DNA of 44,832 bases from Heterostelium multicystogenum (taxonomy: Eukaryota > Evosea > Eumycetozoa > Acytosteliales > Acytosteliaceae), in the NCBI GenBank assembly GCA_003667245.1, contig RCNN01000237.1, positions 1-44,832 of the forward strand, written 5' to 3'. The notes beneath the pieces are model-generated. The model searched no databases, was not told the DNA's origin, and worked only from the letters and a program-made list of their open reading frames with translations. Every line of letters begins with the position of its first letter. Position 1 is the stretch's first letter. Position numbers and translations under genes: made by a program. Positions 32,953 to 44,470 of the stretch are shown here, one piece after another.

Positions 32953-35389
32953 TTATGATATATTTGTTTCGTATATAAATGGATTCATTGCATTTCTCCA
33001 TTTAATTGAAACTGGACCTTGTCCTTGTGTACTACCTCCATCTAAGCTTGGAGGAAGTGAAAATTGTATAGTTTTGATTGATGTATACTCATGTAGACTT
33101 GTGAGTGATGCTCTTACAACACTGATGTAAATTGAGTTAATAAGTAAGATAATACTGTACTGGTTTTTTTTGAATAATAAGGAGGTGCTTACCTTAGAAT
33201 AGCAGTTGTTCTATTGGCAATAGCGGAACCAGAGACATTGAGATCTGCATCTGCTTCGGTTAGGGCTATTGGTATAGTAAGACAACCAATTCCATACTTT
33301 GAAGCAGTTAAAATAATATTTCTTAGTCCTCTTGCCAAGTCTGATGTCGTTGGAAATGGTGATTCTCCCCATGGAGTTCGATCTACAGTTATTAATGATA
33401 TCAAACGTTAATCATCCAATGGATCATGAATCATGTGAATATTGATTGTAGCTTACTTTTACTGTCAGCTAACAAGTGGAAGACAACTTGGACATCTGAA
33501 AGATTAGAGTGTTTGGTAATGAAGAAGTCACCATTCTTTAGGTCGGTGGTATCGACAGATTCCTTGAACATTTCAATTTGTTTGTCGATTGAATCAAAGT
33601 GTAACTCTGTTGACATATTGCAGTATTGAATGAAATCTGCATTATAGTTAGTTATAACAGTTAGTCTACAAGTTAGGGGTTTGTTGCAACAGAGCTCTAT
33701 TGCAAAGACAACTTACTCTTTTCACTTTGTGAAGCGAATGAAAGTGATGGGTCTGCAAGCAGAATAACCGCCGACAGAGAGTCGGAGTAGAGTGTTTGAA
33801 TGTACTCGATTCTTTTGCTTTTGAGATATTCTCCTGTGGACACTGGACGACAGAGATGAAGAGGAAGAGCATCTATGAGTTTGAATTCGAATATAGCTTT
33901 TTCTTTTGTACACCAACTGCAATCGTTAAGCTTTCAGTGACTTTGTAGTATGATTTCTTGGGTGTAGCGGCCAAAGATGTTGATTTTGGTGATGTAGACA
34001 TCGCAGCACCAAACGATTCTTTTCGCCCAGGTTTGCTATTTAGTATATCGCTTGTTCCACCGTTCATGTTCATAGAGCCTCCGATGACCATTGGCTTTTG
34101 AGTAGATCTCTGTGGTGAGCCAACTTCAAGTTGCGTGCCATCGATTTGCGAAGACTGCATCGTTGGAGAATTGATTGGAGATGTCGAGGGATTTCCACTT
34201 GGCTGCTGTGGTTGTGCTTGTTGCTGTTGTTGGTTTGGCTGTGGTTGATTACCACTGCCAGGTAGATTCTTTTTGAATCTGTCGAATGAGAAAAAAGAAG
34301 AAGCTCTCTGCACACCTTTATCCAAACCTTGACCCAGCGATCCTATGATACCAACTTTTTCAGGCTCCTTTGGTTTTTCTTGTTGCTGTTGCTGTCCGCC
34401 ATCCTTTCTACTTGTACTATTACTTCTTGTTTTATTATTGACTGCTGCATTATTATTTGTTTGAACATTACTATTATTACTATTATTATTACTATTTGAA
34501 TTTGTTACACCAAAGTCTTCATCTACCTTGTCTAGCTCATCTTTAGTGGTTTCCAACCAGTAGAGATCATTCAAGAATGATGCAAAGTCTTCTTTCTGCT
34601 TTGTCTTGAGCTGATTGATTTCATGTTCATATCTTTTCTCAACAGCTTCTATTTTCTTTACATTATCACTGACCATCTGCTCAATTCTATCACCTGTATG
34701 TCCATCATTAGCAGCATCGTGCATCTCTTTGGAATGACTAACGGTATGAAGTAGTTAGTTAGCTGGAGAATCAAACCTATCCATCTCATTTGGAGGGCGA
34801 ACTAACCTTTCATTGATAAAGTGCAACTCATCTTTTCTTTTACTTAGTAATATATTGAATGAAGTAGCAAACAGCTCCTCTTGGTTGATAATCTTCTCTT
34901 TGGTTTCAATCGACTTGTTTACAAGATAAAGGAACATCTTGATACGTTCCTCCTGATTGGTTTGCTCAGCAGTAACCTCATTCGGCAACATACTATTCCA
35001 ATAGTGAGTTCTCTCTGTGTACTCCAACGCCAATCCATTTATCTTGTTCTGTAGCATTGTCAACTGTAATGCATCAACTATCAAAATCATTCGTTATTAG
35101 TCTATTGCTTAGTTACCAGTTGACCTTGATTCATCATCACCAGCAGCAGTAATAACATACTATTTGACTTATCAATATCATCGTTGTATCTAATATACTC
35201 TTGTTCTAGAAAAGTATCGATTGTATTTAAGAGAGAAACAGCAAGATAGGGCGGTACATCAAACTCTTGCATAAACTGAGCAACGGCAACAGATGTGTCT
35301 TCTCCTTTTCTAAGATTGAACTGAGCAGCTACATACTTCCTGCCCACCGGAAACTCCAGTTGGAATGTAATATCCGTATGAGATATCAT
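32953..35389 (-). CDS. FERRY3: C12orf4/FERRY3 homolog (DUF2362)
   Basis: Six exons: 35125-35389, 34807-35077, 33717-34737, 33457-33636, 33193-33382 and 32953-33121. All junctions are in phase, although the first donor is GTCAAC rather than GTAAGT. The N-terminus (FQLEFPVGRKYVAAQFNLRK) and the end fit the C12orf4 family: TESLTIAVGVQKK, YIQTLYSDSLSAVILLAD, GDFFITKHSNLSDVQVVFHL, DLARGLRNIILTASKYGIG. In animals C12orf4 is a subunit of FERRY, a five-subunit Rab5 effector that links early endosomes to mRNAs and translation machinery. A coiled-coil stretch (VKKIEAVEKRYEHEINQLK) and a long Asn/Gln/Ser-rich insert, absent from animal proteins, occupy the middle. One base appears missing in an A run near 33898-33902. 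Start codon: the ATG at 35389 is the first in frame. Confidence 0.85.
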
Positions 35390-35602
35390 TGTTATGGCAA
35401 CACTCAATTATAAATATATATATCTATGTATATATTAAGTCATCAATTAGTTTTAATCAAATAATTATGTTGCAACATTTCCCACAGTGCACATCATACC
35501 CCAACCAGCACTGCAAATTTCATTTTCTAGGATTGAATTTTTTTGAGAACCAAATAAGTCTAGGCTCGGGTGACTGTCTGAAGATAAATGCAGGCAGGCA
35601 CT

Positions 35603-38600
35603 TTATTTATTGTTATTATTATTATTACCATTGTCGCTGTTTGTACTGCTGACTGAAATGTTTAGCTTTCTTATGAACTCTGCTTGAAGTGAGCTTTCGT
35701 CGGCTAATGGTGATTGTGGAGTGTTGTTGATAGATGAAGATGATGAAGATAGATTTGATGGTGTTTGGGTGTTTGTGGTGCTGATTTGTTTAAGATATTT
35801 TGTAAAGGAGTAGCAGGCTCTTTTTCTACTTGGAAGCAATGAATCGAAGAGTACTTAATGTATTCATTTAGGAATCTATATGCATTATCAGTCTTGCTGT
35901 TGTTGAATATCTTTTCATCTGGTCTGAGTAAGGAAGAAGAGATGATGAGAACAATACGTTTCTTTGCTCTTGAAAAACTAACATTCAATCTATTGCGGTT
36001 GAAAATGAAGTCGGAATCCTTGATGTTGGCACTCCAACCATTGTAGCAGATGACAATGGTGTCAAATTCCTGACCTTGCATCTTCTCTGCAGTTGTTACA
36101 TGTGGCATATGTTGCTGTCGACAACCATATTTCTGTTGTTCAGTCATCATCAACTGTTGTATTTCCACACGTTGAATATTCATAGGAGTGACAATACCAA
36201 GTGATCTTGAGCCCCAAAGCCTCTCTTCAATACCATCACTTGATAAATTAGCACATGATGGATCCAAATATGGAAGGCTTTCTCTGGTGAACCTATAAAT
36301 TTGTTTGACAATATCAGCCTCAATGGCTCTATCTCCATATTGTTCCGGACTTAATAGGATGGTATGGCAACCAAGATCGTTATTCTTGAAAATCGACTGG
36401 ATCAAGTCATTATTGATGTATTGAGGCGAGACAAGCAGTGGATTTACAATAGGTTCTTTTTTTGGGCAAGAAGCTCTGATAGCTTGGACCATATAAATTA
36501 TTTGAAAAGAATTTACATAAATTCTCAGTCATTCTAGATGGAGGAAGCTATAGTTAATATCATCAAGCTTAACTCATAATCAAATTTGGATTTACCTAAA
36601 GTTTTCACATAATGAAATGTATGGACGCTTAAAGCCTCTTTCTTCAAGCTGACCCTTCAAACATGAGAATATAGATTTGTGGAATTTAGGCTCCTTAAAT
36701 TCAGTTTTGTTGGCAACTGAGAGTTCTTTGCGAACAACAAAGCTTGCTTTCAGAACCGGTCCAAGTTGTTTTGGATCTCCTACCACTACCAAACGACTCT
36801 TTTCCAAATCAATGGCGTTGATTCCGAGTGCTGCCAACGGTGAGGGAAGTTGAGATGCTTCGTCGATAATTAACATATCAAGATTGAGTCCAAGTGTATT
36901 TAATCCCCAACATGTACTTCCAATGCACATAAGATTGAAGGTGTGCTTTTTGTCGTATTTAATAATGCCACGGCTGGTCAAAGCCTCGGAGAGCTTGGAC
37001 GACTCTTTTTTGAAGATTTGGAAATTGAGTGCACTACCAACAAAAGACTCATATTCTTTCTTGAGTTCGCAATTCTGACAAGAAGATTATCGATGGCTGT
37101 ATGAGTATGTGCAGTGATCGCAATAATGTATGATTTCTTTTCAGCTCTCATCAATGTTTCCATAATAATCAAAACCATCAATGCCAAGAAATGTGTTTTT
37201 CCAGTTCCTGGTGGCCCGACTACCAATTGAAGTCTTCTTTTTACAATGGATTTGACAATCTCCAATTGTGATCCAGTCAACGAGAGTCTAAGATCTTTGT
37301 TTTGATCACGAATCGACTGGAAGGCTTCAGTTGTATTCTCAATACCGGAAATGAATTTTCCGACTTCACTTTCTTCATCAGAATCGAGGGCTTTGGTCCA
37401 TAATAAAGGATCTTTGAAAAGATTGAGCATTGATGATTTCTCAGCTTGCTGATCGGCAGCTTCGTAACCTTTGTTCAACGGGTGGAACTGTGCAAAGAAA
37501 TTGAGGTCGAATCTCTGCAGCAACACGTACTCCTTTTCAGGTTGGAACACTGAGTCCTTTGACTCCAATGTGATACGAACCAAGCATTGATAGTCCGACG
37601 GGAGGTCTGACTCAAATTTCATTGTAATATTATTTGCTTCAAAGGTGCCCTCTGGTAGCTTCTTGGTACTATAAAAAAATATCATTGAAAGTCTCAAGCT
37701 TAGATTGTCCTTCATCTGTTTTCTCAACCAACATCATCTTTGAGAACTTATCATCAAACATCTTGATAAAACCGGAATAATGTGAAAGATATACGACTGA
37801 CTCAAATAAATGTAGATCACTAAATGCATATTATTTGGATTAGTAAGTAGATCAATGTAAGTAGTTAATTAAGCTAAATTTACATACCCAGATCCAATAT
37901 ATTTGAGAACCAGATACTTTCCATCTAATACATTGGTGTTCACAGTTCTTGATCTAAATGATTGTATCTCTTTACAACCAGCTAGTAAGTCATGGTGATG
38001 ACAGTATTTCAATTTGTTCAATAATGGATTCTTGTATTCATAGATATCACGTATTTTAAACTGTTATAAATTATGTAAGTATAAAATATATTACTCACTA
38101 TGGTATGATACTTACGCTGCTTGTTAATCTAGGAGTTGGAATCCTAAAGATATGTGATATTAGTGTATCTTTGATTGATTTTGTGAAGAGAAGCCTATTC
38201 TTTAATTCATCCACAATCTTTTCCTTTTGATTTGTTACGATGAAGGTTACATAGATATAGTCATTGTCGAGACATGTTGGAATTGTAGGAAGTGCCAACA
38301 AACGTTGAGCGACTGCGCCAAGAGTTAGAATTGGGAATATTCCAGTTGCAACGGATTTAGAAACTTGTTCTTGAAGTACGACAAGTGGATTGGTCACCGG
38401 CCCTAAGTTACCTGGTATCTCAACTGGGAAGATACCACCCATATTGAAGTTGATCCACTCTGAACTGTGTAGCAGAGTCAGCAACACAACTCTTGTATCC
38501 TTATTGGCTGGATCCGATTTAAGATGATATGAAAGTTGCTCAAAGAGATAGGAGCGTTCGAAGTAATCATAGATAAAACATTGAAGAGATTCCTTAGTTT

Positions 38601-40516
38601 TGTTCAACTGATTGAAAAGCCTTGCCAACTCGCCAACAAAGCTCTTAAATTCAAAACCAAAGTAACAAGTTTCTTCCGGTTCGCCTTCTTTCGGCTTTTT
38701 TTTGACGTGTAGTATCGCGTAGGCAAATAACTCTTGAGTAATGGGTTCTTATGAAGACAGATATATATCTCGTGATCTTGTATTGGATGAAGAACTAGAT
38801 CACGATAGTTGGTAAGTATTAAACTGCTGCTATCGACATCATCTCCTGTCACAGCAGTTTGATTTCAAGACTGATCTAAGAAAAGGTAACATTGAATTCA
38901 ACTCGATTTTAGTTTGATTATCATCGATACGATCACTGTTCAAAGCAATAGAGTAGAGAATATCTAAATCTGCCTTTTTATCCGAGCCAGTTTGTTTCTC
39001 TTTGTCAACCAAGGCTTGAACCTTTGGACTAAGAGGCTTTGGTAGCAGATTAAGTGATTTCTCTTTGATGGCTTGATCCTTACAATGATTAAGATATTCA
39101 CAACCATCGCATCTTTCAGTGAGTCTCCACTCTGCGTCTTGCTTTGGAAGCGAGAGAATGGAGAGTAATTGAGATTGACGGTACTTGTCGCCATATAGAA
39201 ATGATTCCAGCACCTTAACAGTTGGCAAAATTTGAAAGTCAACTGGCTCATGATTACCTTTGAGATATATAGCAGCCAATTCCATCGAGCTTCAAATCAT
39301 CGATTTGTTCGACCTGAATCAAATCTTGTAGCAGCAAGTAATAGAATGCCAACTGTATCTTTTGAGAGAACACAATGGATCCAGTCGACTTGGCATCGAG
39401 AATCTTTAACAAACGGTGAGTTTTCCATCTTCTCCTTTGAACAGTTGTAATCTGTAGAAAGTCAGGAATGAAATAGAGAAGGCAACTGACTGTGGAAGTT
39501 TGGAACGACCGAAAGATTTGGAAGGGTCCAGGGTGGATTGGAATATGAAACAATCGGTCTCCTTTTTTAAGAAGCTCTAAAGTCTTGTCGTAGGGTATGA
39601 AATCATCATTGTCTTTGGGCTTGTGTACAGTTCCCTTAAGACTTTTCTGCGACTTTAGCTTCCCATGCAAATCCACCGTCAATCATAGCTTGTTGAATAG
39701 GTGTCATTTTCGTATTCTTTGGGCTGCTGCTATTTCCACCCTTTTCCCCTCGTTGAAGAACGCGAGATATCGATCGCAATTGAAATGAAAATATCTTCCG
39801 ATACCAGAGGGTTTAATACGTGCTGGCTCCATATCCTGATACTCCAGTTCGATTGGTTGCTCATTAAAGGTGTCTACTTTTTTAAAGCGGTATTTAACAT
39901 TGATATCATTGTTTGATTTTGGATGCTGTTGGTGCTGAGCAGATGACATGATTGCAATAGAAGATAATGATCTCTGTGGAGGCAAAACAGAGCCAGGTAC
40001 ATGTGAGCTATCACCATATCCAAAGTCAAACGTGCAGTGGTGAGCTAGGTGTTCCAACATTGTTGTTGTTGCTCATGTATTTTAGAATTGGGAGGTGTTA
40101 TATTCATGTTTGAAAATTGATTGGAAAGGTTGTTTGGAGTAGTAGGAGTTGCCGGTGTGAACCAGCACCATTCGACAGTACATAATCCGTCATTCTCTTA
40201 TTATTATATACATCATGTGGTTTCCTTCAATGTTGTTAGTGCTGGATGCAGCTTCAGAATCGACCGGCAAATAACTAATATATTTCTTGATGAAAGTAGT
40301 TGATCTATCTTCAACTATATCAACACCTTCAACTACAGCGTGAAAGCAAGCCTTTCCATTCTTATTGATTATTTTACATTGATATCTCTCATTATTATAT
40401 AAGAAATAACAAGGATCATCAATTGTGATTAAACTATCCTCGAGTAAACTCTTTAGAGTTTTGGTCCTTCTTGCAGGAGTACTACTACTATTGTTTGCAG
40501 ATTGTGAACTACTCAT
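35603..40516 (-). CDS. RecB-like nuclease / RNase H-like / SF1 helicase fusion (TM0106-like)
   Basis: Introns are 36534-36595, 37820-37887 and 38061-38115. An N-terminal domain (40190-40516; TLKSLLEDSLITIDDPCYFL) vaguely resembles RAMA. Next comes a RecB-type nuclease: SGIGRYFHFNCDRYL, FIPDF, LLKILDAKSTG (the PD...D-x-K core), QKIQLAFYYLLL and a cysteine cluster (CDGCEYLNHC). Then an RNase H-like segment (CYFGFEFKSFV ... FIYDYFERSYLFEQL) and an SF1 helicase: GPPGTGKTH, ITAHTHTAIDNLL, LIIDEASQLPSP, GDPKQLGPV, VTTAEKMQGQEFDTIVI, RLNVSFSRAKKR. This order matches bacterial TM0106-type nuclease-helicases. A nuclear DNA or RNA processing role is inferred only. Frame breaks are near 40192, 40080, 39710, 39655, 39275, 38858, 38745, 37680, 37076, 36462 and 35785. 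The start is uncertain (40516 chosen over 40567). Confidence 0.82.
35606..35611 (-). terminator. Poly(A) signal overlapping the nuclease-helicase stop codon
   Basis: On the minus strand the last sense codons and TAA read ..AATAAATAA, so an AATAAA hexamer abuts the stop codon. Confidence 0.45.
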
Positions 40517-40806
40517 TCTTTGTAAGACAACAACAAATTGCAAAAACAAGAATGCATATGATATCATACCAATCTGTAATCTAGATTTACAAGAAAAAAA
40601 GTTAAAAATTTGATGACCAAAAATAAATACTGGTATGAGATGTGTGTGGTTTTGGTAAGATATTTATTCTTTAATTTTGGAGTGTAACCTTAGTTTCACA
40701 TTAATGTTACAAGAGTCTAAAGAAGTTCAGAACATTGTGAAAAATGATTATTTTGACACTCAATGAAATGAAGAGTGCTTTATTTATTTGGGTGTATAAA
40801 TACAAA

Positions 40807-42180
40807 CTAAGTTATTAGTGTAAAAATATATGTTATATTAATCGTTGCTGTATCTCTTTCAATTAGAAATGGTTGCATTCTCTGTAGTAGATTCGGTGAT
40901 AAGTTATTTCTTTTATGCAGCACAAATTCTTCTAGACGGCACGATGATAGATTTGGACTTGCACCTGAAACTTTGGGACTGGAATTGATTTTCGATATTT
41001 GTACAGCGGTTCCTGAATCCCTTCTTCTGGAGAACTGAGGAGGTGATGACATTAAACTAGGAGAACTTGGGGATGATCTGCATGCTCGTATTGGTTTGAA
41101 GTTTTGAGATATCAAATTCTCTTCAGAACGTGAGCCTGAACATGATATTTCTGAACTTGTTTTCTTCACTTCAGGAAGAGGACACCAATACTGGCCATTT
41201 TGCTGCACTTCACCTACACCCATGGTATTTCCAGAATTAATCGAGTAAAATGATTTCATGATTTCAACATCAATTAATTTCAGTTGATACTCTTTAGCAT
41301 TAGCAACCGATCTTGAATAAAGATGGTCATACAAAATCTTTCTAAATTGAGTCTGACTAAAGAAGCTATGTGGAGAAACAGAAAAGTATAAATCTTCATT
41401 TCCTTTATCACACAACAGAATGGGACGTCCATCAGTGGTAAACCGGTCAAATCCGAAATAAAAATGAAACTTCTTCAACTTCAACACCATAATAATCTAT
41501 TATCAACTCTTGTTTTGTTGGCTCTAAATTTGTAGTTTAAAAATATGGATCAGTTAGATATTCATGATGTCTTATTTAAATGATTCTTACCTCTATTGTG
41601 AGATTTATAAAAACTAATTGTTTTTTTCAATGATTAATGAGGATGGATCTTGAATACATGTACCGAATAAGGCGACTCTTTTATTATTACACTTGGTAAT
41701 CTCCATTATTCTTTCGAAAACTTCAATCAATTCTATTTCATTCTCTCTCATGAGCAATTCTTTATACTCGCCATAAAAAATGATTCTGATACCAGCTTTC
41801 ATGTAGGATTGCAACAACATTGGTTCTTGGAGTAGGCTGCGAAGACCTTGAAGATATCCAATGAATTTTGGAACATATCCTGGACCTCTCATTTCAAGAG
41901 TATAAAACCACATTGGATAAATTACTGTAGAAATACCATGTTCGAAAATCATTAAAAGATGATCCAACAATTTTCGTATTGCATGCTGACTATATAATAT
42001 GTAGTCAATGACAATTTCTTTTTGTGGAGAATTGGAATTTTCAATGGACTTAATCCCATGGTCCATAAGATAGGATCTTCTAGTACCATCAAAGGCATAG
42101 ACCATTGTCTTTTTTCCAGTTTTGGAAACCAATTTATTAATTTCCAAAGTTGAAAGATTCAAAAAGTTTTCCATTATCAT
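40807..42180 (-). CDS. Tuberculosinyl-adenosine synthase-like (Rv3378c-type) prenyl-transfer enzyme
   Basis: Exons are 41591-42180 and 40807-41523, intron 41524-41590. The protein resembles mycobacterial Rv3378c, which has a cis-prenyltransferase fold and moves a diterpenyl group from tuberculosinyl diphosphate to adenosine. Visible signatures are AFDGTRRSYL with Asp at residue 31 (the catalytic Asp and diphosphate-binding Arg pair of the family), IFEHGISTVIYP (residues 78-89), GIRIIFYGEYKELL (about 130), EPTKQELIIDYYG across the splice, then FGFDRFTTDGRP, DLYFSVSPHSFFSQTQFRKI, LYDHLYSRS and MGVGEVQQNGQYW. After that a Ser/Pro/Arg-rich extension of about 115 residues has no counterpart in the bacterial enzyme. 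Two lesions need correction: the A run near 41620-41626 (an A missing) and the A run (T on the coding strand) near 41457-41463 (one extra). The substrate here is unknown; no diterpene cyclase is seen in the window. Confidence 0.83.
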
Positions 42181-44470
42181 TAATTCTAATTATTATTATA
42201 TTAAGGTAAATTATAATAGTTAATAATAATTCATAATTTAAACCTACTATTTATACTTGAAAAAGATACTAAAAATATAAAAAATACATCACACAACTAC
42301 AAGGTTATTTCTTTTTATTCATAAAAACCAACTTCATACTACATTGAAAAACAATTGTAGAATAAATACCCCACTATTGTGTCTCTAAGATGGGGTGATT
42401 ATGAAGCTAAATATCGTTCCTGATCAGAACTTTGAAATTGTGACAATTGTAAAGAATTTATTATAAACTACAAAGACAGAGGTAGAGAATGATGTATTTT
42501 TAAATTCTTCTGTCTATTATAGAATAGAGTATGTTTAACCAAAGATACTAAGGGGCTTAATAAATATGAAATATCTAGTACCCCTTACAACAAAGTTCAA
42601 GACCATAGCCTACACTACCTTTTAAATTTGAATTTCTTTTGGTGAAAACTTGATACAGGTTTTTTTGTTCCTTGGTACTTGGTATATTCTTTTATTTGTC
42701 TTTTTTACAGGATAAATATATGTTGTATATGTTTTCTTGGAATAATGAAGATTGTTATTTACTATTTATAAATTATAATAATGGTATCAGTACTTACTCC
42801 AATATATATAAGGACAATTTTTTATAAATTTGTTTAAATTTGTAATATTCATATAAAAAAACAGTAAATTTTAACAAGCAGGTACGATTATTCAAGTGTA
42901 GTATTTGTTGGTAATTCAATCAACATAGTTCAATTTTTACACTGGTATCAATAGTGTAACACCCACCTTAAATCAGTCAAAAACTCTCCAACATCTAACA
43001 TCATTCAATTTGAATTGTCAACACTTCACCACCAAAGATAACTGTTAGTCGAGCAAGAGACAATTATAGTGATCCAGCTCCACCAGAATCACTCTATCAT
43101 TCTAACTGGTTCATCCTTATTCTCCAATATCGTCATTGATAAACTCCTAGTCTTTCAACAAAATTGGAAATCTATCAATTTGCTGGCAAAACAATAATTG
43201 AATGGTTTGCTCCTATTAACATGATGGTTACAATGCGATTGTTTTGTTTGGTACTGAGATTACTCTTTTGCATTGATACAGCTGCCAATTAGGAGATACA
43301 CCACCATAACACTTACCCATTATAATAGACGTTAAGTTTGTTTGTTATCATCCACTAATAATGTTCACTTCACCTGTTACTCAAATAACAATGAAGAAAA
43401 TGAATCCATTCCTGTCAAAACATTAGGTTACTAACATCATGTAAGATTGTATACCTGAGTGTACATCTTTCAAATCAACAAGATCACGTAAGATACACTA
43501 AGCCATTTTGATGTTAACATCACCAGTGTTATATTAATACTACTGTTAAGATGAGGTGATACACCCCGTGTTGAGATTGATGGCTAGACATGATTACCAA
43601 ATTCTTGGGCAAATAAAATAGAACCATCATCTATAATTATCCATTATCTCTTATTTTAGTTTGTTTTGATTTGACTGTTGTTTTATTAAAAATAACAACA
43701 CAACAAACAACCGTGGAAAATGGTCCATGTTGTTTAAATCGCAAACCATATTAATTTTCATTATTTGAAAATTGTATCGATAATCAGATAATGATATGTA
43801 GTTGGTTAAGTTGGTTGGTTGGGTAATTGTACTTTTACGAATCGATGATAAATCGGTCAACACGTTTTGTGGATCAAGTTGAGTCCCTCACACTCCACAT
43901 CACCCACCCACCCACCCCCAGTCTCAAATGGTTTCGAGAGGTAATATCTCTCGATGTGGTACCTGTGTTTAAAAGAAACTAAGACCACTTCCTCTTATAC
44001 AAATAAGTTTAGTTATGATCTTTAGATACTTTCCTAAATTAATCTATTGATTGATTGGTTGAGTGATTGATTTTTGATTGACTGAGACGATAATCATTCA
44101 TTTTAATCTATATTTTAAAGTAACTAACTAAAGTTAAAATTAACTTTAAAACAGCTAAATGCCTGTTCGAGTTGTTGAATGATTATTGTTATAAAACTTA
44201 TCCTTAATCATAAATATTATTATTATAATTATAATTGTAGAGAGATAGATTGTATTGTTTTGTATTGTTTAAATTTAAGTGTTAATGAATAAATTTGTAC
44301 ATCATAACAAATCCTAATATGATGAAGATGATGATGAGTTTGAGTTGTTTGTTACTATATTTACTAAATCTATATTACTAAAGGTGTTTTGACTGTGAAT
44401 CTGCCTATAACTATAATAATTGACTATTGTTGATAATATTTGATGTTGTTGTGGTTGTTGTTGATCTCGA
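42181..44470. other. Gene-poor region with a possibly degenerate coding stretch
   Basis: From 42181 to about 42880 the DNA is ordinary AT-rich spacer. From about 42890 to 43620 it is richer in C and in codon-like triplets (ccagctccaccagaatcac, acaccaccataacacttac), but stops occur in all frames at short intervals, so no intact gene can be drawn. From 43640 to 44300 it is AT-rich again with a C-rich run (cacccacccacccaccccca) at 43905-43919. It may contain a decayed gene, but no family could be recognised. Confidence 0.45.

Noticed and set aside
32897..33130. Plus-strand open frame of 77 codons
   Set aside because: It is antisense to the last exon of the FERRY3-like gene, which has correct splice sites, phase and family similarity.
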